From: Clostridia bacterium
Lineage (GTDB): Bacteria; Bacillota_A; Clostridia; Oscillospirales; CAG-272
Assembly (NCBI GenBank): GCA_017542695.1
Contig: JAFXWT010000060.1
Coordinates: 1-11,229, forward strand
DNA: 11,229 bases
Direction of reading: 5' to 3'
Shown here: one piece after another, positions 4,761 through 11,229 of the stretch
Numbering within the stretch: position 1 is the stretch's first letter
Layout: each line of letters opens with the position of its first letter
The notes under the pieces: generated by a model
What the model saw: only the letters and a program-made list of their open reading frames with translations
The model's database searches: none
Told to the model about the DNA's origin: nothing
Program-made: the position numbers and the translations under genes

Positions 4761-7700
4761 TCAGAATAAAGTGAGCTGATTCGTTTCCGACAAACCTTTC
4801 AAAACGCCGTTGGTGTCAAGGATTTCGACGACTGCTTTCGTTACCGAGGTGCGCTGTTTCAGCTCTTCCACGGATAAGAATTCGCCGTCGTCGCGCGCGT
4901 TCTGGAGCGACAGCGCCGCCGATTCGCCGATGCCCGGAAGTGAGCCGAACGGAAGTCTTATCTTGCCGTTCTCAGGCAAAAAGAGACGCGCGTCCGATTT
5001 GTAGAGATCAACGGGTAAAAACTCATATCCACGCGCCATATACTCGTTTGCGAGCAGGAGCGCGTCGAGAAGGTCGCTCTCCTTTTGCGAAGCGTCTCTT
5101 CCCTTTTCTTTCAGCTCGTCGATATGTCTTCTGACGGCGCGTTTGCCCTTCATGACAATCTCGCCGTCAAATCCCGACGGCGCGGCGCTGAAAAACCCGG
5201 CGTAGAACGATATAGGATCGTGTACCTTATACCATCCGATACGTATCGCCGACATGACGTACGCCGCCGCGTGCGCTTTCGGGAACATATATTTGATCTT
5301 TCTGAGACTGTCGATGTACCATTCGTCGACGTTGTGCTCGTGCATTGCGGCGAGCATATCGTCGGGCAGCGGTTTGCCTTTTTTGTTCTTGCGGACAAAT
5401 TCCATTATCTTGAACGCCATGCTGCTGTCAAGTCCGTAACGGATGAGATCGAGCATGATGCCGTCTCGTGTTCCGACGACCTTGGAAATCGTGCAGATAT
5501 TCTTCCTGATGAGGTCCTGCGCGTTGCCGAGCCACACGTCAGTTCCGTGAGTAAGTCCCGAAACCTGAAGCAGATCGGCAAAGTTTTTCGGCTTTGACTC
5601 GATTACGACAGGCATGACGAAATTCGTGCCGAATTCAGGTAGACCGAGCGTGCCGATCTCGGAATAAACATTCTCTCCGTCGCGCACGCCGAGCGGCTTT
5701 GTGGACTCGAACAGTTCATAAACCTCCGGAGAGTTCATCGGAACATCGAGAACGCTCTTGCCCGAATATTTTTCGATATACTTGTATTTTGTCGGGATAT
5801 CGTGACCGAGCTCGTCGAGTTTAAGCAGTGTGTCGTGCAAATACTCAAACGTAAAATGCGTTGTGATTATATCGGAGTTCGGGTCGTCCGCAGGGTGCTG
5901 AACGGGACAGAAATCGTATATCTCGTGTTCTTTCGGAACGACAACGATGCCGCCGGGGTGTTGACCCGTCGTTCGCTTGACGCCGACGCATTTTGAAATA
6001 AGGCGGTTCTGTTCGGCTTTTGTAACTGTTTTGCCGTGTTCTTCGAGATATTTCATCACGAATCCGAAAGCCGTTTTACTCGCGACCTCGCCGATCGTTC
6101 CCGCGCGGAACACGTTTTCCGCGCCGAACAGCTCCTCTGTGTATTTATGCACCTTTCCCTGAACCTCGCCCGAAAAGTTGAGATCAATATCGGGAGATTT
6201 GTCGCCCTTGAAGCCGAGGAACGTTTCAAACGGAATATCGTGCCCGTCGCCGATCATCTTTTCGCCGCATTCGGGGCAATTCGCGTCGGGAAGGTCAAAT
6301 CCCGAGCCGACGGAGCCATCGGTAAAGAATTTCGTATATCTGCACTTCGGGCAGCGGTAATGCGGCACGAGCGGGTTTACCTCGGAAATGCCGGCCATCG
6401 TCGCGACGAACGACGAGCCGACCGAGCCGCGCGAACCGACAAGGTACCCCTGACTTTCGCTGTACCACACGAGCTTTTGAGCGATCATGTAAAGCACGGC
6501 AAAGCCGTTTTTGATAATCGAAGTCAGCTCCTTGTCAAGTCTTGATTTGACTATTTCGGGCAGCGGATTGCCATACATCGACATTGCGCGTTCGTAGCAT
6601 ATTCGTTCGAGATCTTCTTCCGCGCCGTCCATTTTCGGCGTGAAAGTTCCTTCGGGGAACGGGATCATTCCATCATCGACCATATCAGCGATGAGATTTG
6701 TATTTTTGACGACGACCTCGTACGCCTTTTCCTTACCGAGATACGAAAACTCCTCGAGCATTTCGTCAGTCGTGCGGAGATAGACTTTGATATCACGGTC
6801 TGCATCGGAAAATTTCATTCCGGATAGGAGAATCTTGCGGTGGATCTCGTCGTGCTCGTCGAGAACGTGCGCGTCGCACGTGGCGACGACGGGTTTTCCC
6901 ATCTCCTCACCGAGAGCGACGATCTTTTTGTTTATCTCGCGAAGCGCGTCATAACTTGCCACACGCCCCTCGGCGACAAGAAACGAGTTGTTTGAGACGG
7001 GTTGTATCTCGAAGTAGTCATAGAACTCGGCGATTGCTTTCACCTCGTCCTCGGGCTTATTTTCGAGTACGGCGGTATAAAGCTCGCCTGCTTCGCACGC
7101 AGAGCCGACGATCAGCCCTTCTCTGTGCTCTTCAAGATACGTTTTCGGCAGGCGCGGATATCTGTAAAAGCAATTAAGATATCCATTTGAGACGATCTTA
7201 TAAAGATTTTTAAGTCCGACGTAGTTCTTTGCGATAAGTATTTGGTGATATGCTTTGAGCTTTGTAGGCGACGAACGCTCGTCCATCGCGGTTGCCATCG
7301 CGAGCGTGTTTTCAATTCCCTCGCTGCGAAGCTTTTCGACCATGCGATAGAATATTTTCGCAGTCATTTCCGCGTCGTTGTACGCGCGGTGATGACCGAA
7401 ATCACCGAGATCGAAATAATCGGCAAGCACGTCGAGCTTGTGCTTTTTAAGGTCGGGATTAACGAAACGAGAAATCGAAACAGTATCGAGAAAATCGTTT
7501 GTGAACTCTATTCCATAGTCCTCCGCCGCTTTTCTGATAAAGCTCGTGTCAAACGGCGCGTTGTGCGCGACGAGGGTTCTTCCTCCCGCAAATTCGAGGA
7601 ACGCGCGAACGGCCGGCTCTGTCGTGGGAGCGCCGGCTACCATATCGTCGGTGATGCCCGTCAGCGCCGTGATCTGCTCGGGAATGTGAGTCTCGGGATC

Positions 7701-9110
7701 GACGAATGTGCTGAAAATGTCGATGACCTCGTCGTTTTTGACCTTGACCGCGCCGATCTCCGTTATCTTGCACGACAACGGAGAAAGCCCCGTTGTTTCA
7801 ATATCGAACACGACGAATTCGTCGTCAAAACTTATGTTTTTCGTTCCGAAAACGGCGCGCGCGGTGTCGTCTACAAAATACGCTTCCATTCCGTAAAGGA
7901 TCTTCATGCCGACTTCTTTTGCCGCTTTCGCCGCTTCTTGAAATCCCTGTACATTGCCGTGATCGGTGATGGCGACGGCTCTGTGCCCCCACGCTTTTGC
8001 CGTCTTGACGGCGACGTCGGGCGGGATTATCGCGTCCATTGTGGACATTGTGGTATGTAAATGAAGCTCAACGCGCTTTTCGGAAGCGTCGTCTGTCCTC
8101 TCGATTTTCTTGATCTTCATTATCGACGACGGAATAAGGATAAGCTCACCGTCAAATTCGTCGTGAGCAAGCGTTCCGCGAATGGCGACGGCCATATTGT
8201 CATGCACGTCGTCGTATTTCACCGCTTCCGACTGCGAAACCGAAACGCGGATACTGAGCGCGGCGTTGCCGTCGTGGATGCAGAACGAAATGCCGATGTT
8301 TCCGCGGCGCCGCGCCTTGACGTCCTTAGCCATGACCTCGCCGACGAAAACGGCTTCGCCAGTCATTTTGTACGCGTCATGGAGCTTTGACGGTCTGATC
8401 TCGAAATCCTCGCCGAATATAGTTTCGGCGCCCTCGATCGAAAATGTCATGTACCCCGCTTTTATAATATCGCCTTCGACGGAGATGTTCGGGCAGTCAT
8501 CGTAAAAGCTCGACTTTGCGTTGGACGGTTGAGCCGATATGGATACCACCGATGCGTTGTTTTGCGCCGCTTTTCTGCGGATCGCCGCGATGCGCTCGTC
8601 CATGTCGATGTGAATGCCTGTGTCGATACTGCTGTCGGAATCGAATTTTATCCTGAAATATACGCCGAACTCAGAGCTGATTATATCCGAAATCTTTGAC
8701 GCGGTGTGCCCCGCGTTTAGTATATTTACCCCTCCGACGCCGAATCCTGTCTTGACAGTTATTTCGCCGCCGGAGAAATCGGCTTTATAATTGCGCAGAA
8801 AGTTTTCCGAAATAATATCGCGGCGGCGCGCCTCGGTCATTATCTCGGAAAAATAGTCGGATGTGAAAAGCTCCGCTTTGTATTTCGGATAAATTCGGAC
8901 GTAACGTAAATTATAGGCGCGCGCGATCGCGTCCTCTATGTCGTAGAGGACGTTTTTCGGTATTATCATCGGGAAATCTGCGGTGACCTCGACGATACGC
9001 ATTTCCTTTTCGGCGCGTATCGGGCCGCTCACCGTCGCTCTTTCAAGTATTCCGCGTTCCTTTTCGCTTGGCGAAAATCTGTCAAATAAATTCAGTAGAG
9101 TTCTTGCCAT
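4761..9110 (-). CDS. polC: DNA polymerase III alpha subunit, Gram-positive type PolC
   Basis: This is a complete 1449-aa PolC (B. subtilis 1437 aa), the replicative polymerase of Firmicutes with built-in proofreading. Domains in order: N-terminal domains (1-235); OB fold (about 250-335); first half of PHP (about 346-425, LHLHTTMS at 349-356, ITDHGN at 381-386); DEDDh 3'-5' exonuclease inserted in PHP (about 430-595) with D436, E438, D521, H574 and D579; second half of PHP (about 605-780, CDAH at 745-748); a palm with catalytic D974 and D976 (SPDIDLNFSGE, 972-982) and D1099 (LKLDELGHD); a zinc site C920, C923, C945, C948; helix-hairpin-helix LPGIGESAALS (1391-1401). The last five residues, QLTLF, are the beta-clamp-binding motif. 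All catalytic residues are present. The ATG at 9110 is 6 bp after the ispG stop, with no clear Shine-Dalgarno, so translation is probably coupled. The usual downstream neighbour rimP is absent. Confidence 0.98.
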   Translation of the reverse strand: MARTLLNLFDRFSPSEKERGILERATVSGPIRAEKEMRIVEVTADFPMIIPKNVLYDIEDAIARAYNLRYVRIYPKYKAELFTSDYFSEIMTEARRRDIISENFLRNYKADFSGGEITVKTGFGVGGVNILNAGHTASKISDIISSEFGVYFRIKFDSDSSIDTGIHIDMDERIAAIRRKAAQNNASVVSISAQPSNAKSSFYDDCPNISVEGDIIKAGYMTFSIEGAETIFGEDFEIRPSKLHDAYKMTGEAVFVGEVMAKDVKARRRGNIGISFCIHDGNAALSIRVSVSQSEAVKYDDVHDNMAVAIRGTLAHDEFDGELILIPSSIMKIKKIERTDDASEKRVELHLHTTMSTMDAIIPPDVAVKTAKAWGHRAVAITDHGNVQGFQEAAKAAKEVGMKILYGMEAYFVDDTARAVFGTKNISFDDEFVVFDIETTGLSPLSCKITEIGAVKVKNDEVIDIFSTFVDPETHIPEQITALTGITDDMVAGAPTTEPAVRAFLEFAGGRTLVAHNAPFDTSFIRKAAEDYGIEFTNDFLDTVSISRFVNPDLKKHKLDVLADYFDLGDFGHHRAYNDAEMTAKIFYRMVEKLRSEGIENTLAMATAMDERSSPTKLKAYHQILIAKNYVGLKNLYKIVSNGYLNCFYRYPRLPKTYLEEHREGLIVGSACEAGELYTAVLENKPEDEVKAIAEFYDYFEIQPVSNNSFLVAEGRVASYDALREINKKIVALGEEMGKPVVATCDAHVLDEHDEIHRKILLSGMKFSDADRDIKVYLRTTDEMLEEFSYLGKEKAYEVVVKNTNLIADMVDDGMIPFPEGTFTPKMDGAEEDLERICYERAMSMYGNPLPEIVKSRLDKELTSIIKNGFAVLYMIAQKLVWYSESQGYLVGSRGSVGSSFVATMAGISEVNPLVPHYRCPKCRYTKFFTDGSVGSGFDLPDANCPECGEKMIGDGHDIPFETFLGFKGDKSPDIDLNFSGEVQGKVHKYTEELFGAENVFRAGTIGEVASKTAFGFVMKYLEEHGKTVTKAEQNRLISKCVGVKRTTGQHPGGIVVVPKEHEIYDFCPVQHPADDPNSDIITTHFTFEYLHDTLLKLDELGHDIPTKYKYIEKYSGKSVLDVPMNSPEVYELFESTKPLGVRDGENVYSEIGTLGLPEFGTNFVMPVVIESKPKNFADLLQVSGLTHGTDVWLGNAQDLIRKNICTISKVVGTRDGIMLDLIRYGLDSSMAFKIMEFVRKNKKGKPLPDDMLAAMHEHNVDEWYIDSLRKIKYMFPKAHAAAYVMSAIRIGWYKVHDPISFYAGFFSAAPSGFDGEIVMKGKRAVRRHIDELKEKGRDASQKESDLLDALLLANEYMARGYEFLPVDLYKSDARLFLPENGKIRLPFGSLPGIGESAALSLQNARDDGEFLSVEELKQRTSVTKAVVEILDTNGVLKGLSETNQLTLF

Positions 9111-9116
9111 TTTTCA

Positions 9117-10190
9117 TTAATCGAGCAGTTGGATCTCTGCCAAAAGCTCGTCCGTTATATTTTCTTCCTTGATTTTTCTTATTATTTTATCTTTTTTGAA
9201 CAGCACGGCTTCGCCGACGCCTCCCGCGATGCCGATATCGGCTTCCGCCGCTTCGCCGGGACCGTTTACGACGCATCCCATCACCGCGACGGTGATCTTC
9301 CTTTTCGGAGCGGGCAATTTTTTCAGCGCGTTTTCGATCTCGCCGCCGATCTTGATAAGGTCGATCTTTGTTCTTCCGCACGTCGGACACGAAACAAGAT
9401 TATAATATCCGAGCTCGAAAAGCCCGAGCGATTTCAGTATTTCGCGCCCCGCTTCAACCTCCTTTACGGGATCATCCGTCAGCGAAACGCGGATAGTGTC
9501 GCCTATCCCATCGGACAAAAGAGCGCCTATGCCGATCGCCGATTTTACCGTTCCCGTTCCGACGCGCCCCGCTTCCGTCACTCCGAGATGGAGCGGATAC
9601 GGGCACTTTTCGGAAAGAATCCTGTTAGCACCGATCATTGTCGGCACATCGCTCGATTTTACTGATATAACGATGTCGTCAAAATCAAATTTTTCAAGCA
9701 GCGACGCGTGATACAGCGCGCTTTCGGCGAGCGCCTCTGCCGTCGGAGCGCCGAATTTTGCAAGTATGTGTTTTTCGAGTGAACCGCTGTTGACACCGAT
9801 ACGTATCGGTATATTCCTTGCTTTGCACGCCGCGGCGACATCGCGGACTTTTTCGTCGTCTCCTATATTTCCGGGGTTGATCCTGATTTTATCTATCCCG
9901 GCAGCCGCAGATTCGACGGCGAGTTTATAGTTGAAATGAATGTCCGCGACAAGCGGTATTTTTACGCCGCTTTCTTTCAGTTTATATATGGTTTTTATGG
10001 CTTTCTCGTCGGGCACGGTCATGCGCACGATGTCGCAGCCCGCCGCTTCGAGAGCCGATATCTGCACTTTGACCGCGTCATAGTCATGCGTGTCGACATT
10101 TGTCATCGACTGCACCGATATCGGCGCGCCGCCGCCGATCTTCACGTTTCCGACGGCGACCTGCCTTGTCTTTTTTCTTTCAAATTCCAT
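9117..10190 (-). CDS. ispG: 4-hydroxy-3-methylbut-2-enyl-diphosphate synthase IspG (GcpE)
   Basis: This 357-aa enzyme catalyses the penultimate step of the MEP isoprenoid pathway: reductive ring opening of methylerythritol cyclodiphosphate to HMBPP, with electrons from ferredoxin or flavodoxin. The N-terminal TIM barrel (about 5-240) includes VQSMTNVDTHD (26-36), VADIHFNYKLA (81-91), RINPGNIG (103-110) and IRIGVNSGSLE (129-139). The C-terminal Fe-S domain has NLVSCPTCGRTKIDL (264-278) and VMGCVVNGPGEA (303-314); C268, C271 and C306 are the [4Fe-4S] ligands, with E313 as the usual fourth. It is the short bacterial two-domain form, without the insert of plant enzymes. AGGA, overlapping the rseP stop, precedes the start by 7 bp. 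It lies between rseP and polC, as in many Clostridia. Confidence 0.97.
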   Translation of the reverse strand: MEFERKKTRQVAVGNVKIGGGAPISVQSMTNVDTHDYDAVKVQISALEAAGCDIVRMTVPDEKAIKTIYKLKESGVKIPLVADIHFNYKLAVESAAAGIDKIRINPGNIGDDEKVRDVAAACKARNIPIRIGVNSGSLEKHILAKFGAPTAEALAESALYHASLLEKFDFDDIVISVKSSDVPTMIGANRILSEKCPYPLHLGVTEAGRVGTGTVKSAIGIGALLSDGIGDTIRVSLTDDPVKEVEAGREILKSLGLFELGYYNLVSCPTCGRTKIDLIKIGGEIENALKKLPAPKRKITVAVMGCVVNGPGEAAEADIGIAGGVGEAVLFKKDKIIRKIKEENITDELLAEIQLLD

Positions 10191-10199
10191 GTTGCTATC

Positions 10200-11228
10200 C
10201 TAACCAAACAGATGAATTATGTCTTTTACGGTTATCACCGCCATAAAGATGAGCAGCAGCATCATTCCGACAGTGTGAATGGTCGCCTCGATCTTTTGCG
10301 GAACGGGTTTTCTGAAAATGAGTTCGATCAGCATGAACACAAGGCGTCCGCCGTCGAGCGCGGGTATCGGGAGCAGGTTGAAAATGCCGAGGTTCATGGC
10401 AATAAGAACGAAATAGAGCCACACTGTGCCGTTGTTCTCTTTCGCCGCGCCCGCGACAACCTCCGTCACTCCGACGGGACCCGAAAGGTCTTTCAGCCCA
10501 TATTTACCCACTATAATGTCGTGGAGCGAGTCGGTGACCATAAATATCATCAGCCGCGATTGGGAGAGCGAGTGACCTATCGTCGTGAAGAAGCCGCCGT
10601 TGTCGATCGCGTCTTCAGTCCAGAGCAGAAAGTCACGGTCGCCATAAACGCGGCCATCCTCCGTCACCGTTTTGAATTTGACGGCAAGAGTTTTCTTTTC
10701 GCCGTTTCTTATCACGGTAACGTTCGTTTCTTCCGTACCATACCTGCTTATCGCGTAAACGACATCGTTGCCTGTATACGTGTTGAGACTGCCGATCTTT
10801 GTGATCTTGTCTCCCACCTGAAGCACTTCGCCAGATACGGCATCATCTTTGAAATCGGCGATCGTTGTCGAAACGAGCGTTGAATTTGCCATTATTACAG
10901 TCATCACGATAACGCCGATCAGAATATTCGAGATCGCGCCCGCGGCGGTGATGATTATCCTCTGCCATACGGGCTTTTTGCCGAAAGCGCCGTCGTCTTC
11001 AGAATCGGCGTCCTCACCCTCCATGGCGACGTATCCGCCGATGGGTAATAGGCGAAGCGAATAAGCGGTGCCGCTCTTTTTCGATTTTTTCGATATGATC
11101 TTCGGGCCCATTCCGATCGAAAACTCGTTGACTTTTACCTTGAAAGCGCGCGCCATTCCAAAATGGCCGAGTTCATGGATGAAAATGAGCGACCCGAAGA
11201 GAAGTATCGCTATCAAAACATAAATCAT
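10200..11228 (-). CDS. rseP: Site-2 zinc metalloprotease RseP/RasP (M50B)
   Basis: This 342-aa membrane protease cuts its substrates, such as anti-sigma factors and signal-peptide remnants, inside the membrane. The first membrane helix carries the zinc motif HELGH (18-22: H18, E19, H22). PIGGYVAMEG (62-71) matches the family's beta-hairpin loop. A second helix lies at about 92-114, a single PDZ domain at about 115-190 (VLQVGDKITKIG, 135-146), and the third zinc ligand D292 sits in NLLPIPALDGGRL (284-296). Further helices are at about 268-288 and 317-338. SGPVGVTEV (249-257) is also typical. At 342 aa it is shorter than B. subtilis RasP (about 420 aa), but short forms are usual in Clostridia. 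The ATG lies 1 bp from the window edge, so its ribosome-binding site is not visible, but MIYVLIAILLFGSLIFIHEL is the standard start. It ends 9 bp before ispG. Confidence 0.96.
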   Translation of the reverse strand: MIYVLIAILLFGSLIFIHELGHFGMARAFKVKVNEFSIGMGPKIISKKSKKSGTAYSLRLLPIGGYVAMEGEDADSEDDGAFGKKPVWQRIIITAAGAISNILIGVIVMTVIMANSTLVSTTIADFKDDAVSGEVLQVGDKITKIGSLNTYTGNDVVYAISRYGTEETNVTVIRNGEKKTLAVKFKTVTEDGRVYGDRDFLLWTEDAIDNGGFFTTIGHSLSQSRLMIFMVTDSLHDIIVGKYGLKDLSGPVGVTEVVAGAAKENNGTVWLYFVLIAMNLGIFNLLPIPALDGGRLVFMLIELIFRKPVPQKIEATIHTVGMMLLLIFMAVITVKDIIHLFG

Positions 11229-11229
11229 A

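Noticed and set aside
5085..5597. A 170-codon plus-strand frame opposite the polC C-terminal region
   Set aside because: Same reasoning: it opposes a conserved polymerase domain and has no ribosome-binding site or family resemblance that I can see.
7242..8060. A 272-codon open frame on the plus strand opposite polC
   Set aside because: It lies opposite the exonuclease and PHP coding sequence of an intact PolC. Its translation is rich in Arg, His and Val without any recognisable motif, which is what GC-biased third positions on the other strand produce.
9936..10883. A 315-codon open frame on the plus strand across ispG and rseP
   Set aside because: It is antisense to two intact enzymes with all catalytic motifs, runs across a gene boundary and has a composition dominated by Arg, His and Tyr. 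It is a codon-bias shadow.

Overview
The window is a piece of ordinary chromosomal core from a spore-forming, low-redundancy Clostridia-type Firmicute, probably an uncultured gut or anaerobic lineage. The evidence is a Gram-positive-type PolC, the sporulation genes yabP and yabQ, a SpoVB-family flippase, DivIC, the RQC factor RqcP (YabO), and two oxygen-sensitive type Fe-S enzymes (class I fumarase alpha subunit and IspG). Coding DNA is moderately GC-rich with many CpG steps, while the intergenic stretches are strongly AT-rich. I see no rRNA, tRNA, CRISPR array, insertion sequence or prophage gene.

Layout. (a) 1-1449, plus strand: the C-terminal two thirds of a SpoVB/MurJ-like lipid flippase, then a SecB-like chaperone 28 bp downstream, probably one operon. 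(b) 1450-1636: a convergent gap holding three inverted repeats, at least two of them terminator-like. (c) 1637-1933, minus strand: an unrecognised 98-aa protein with its own textbook sigma-A promoter (TTGACA-17-TATAAT). (d) 1997-4582, minus strand, read right to left: HU, rqcP, yabP, yabQ, divIC, fumA. Hairpins separate HU from rqcP and rqcP from yabP. The last four genes overlap or nearly touch (ATGA overlaps at yabP/yabQ and divIC/fumA; 1 bp between yabQ and divIC). (e) 4583-4760: an AT-rich gap with the HU promoter and a leader stem-loop, and no convincing terminator for polC. (f) 4761-11228, minus strand, read right to left: rseP, ispG, polC, separated by only 9 and 6 bp.

How the genes fit together. 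rseP-ispG-polC is a familiar Clostridia block that couples membrane proteolysis, isoprenoid precursor synthesis and replication. The HU-rqcP-yabP-yabQ-divIC block resembles the yabN-yabO-yabP-yabQ-divIC region of Bacillus subtilis. It joins nucleoid packaging, rescue of stalled ribosomes, spore cortex formation and the divisome. The fumarase alpha subunit fused translationally onto the end of this block, with no beta subunit beside it, is the least expected arrangement. The SecB-like gene in a monoderm and the highly promoted 98-aa unknown are the best candidates for undescribed biology. I do not see a convincing new multi-gene system here.
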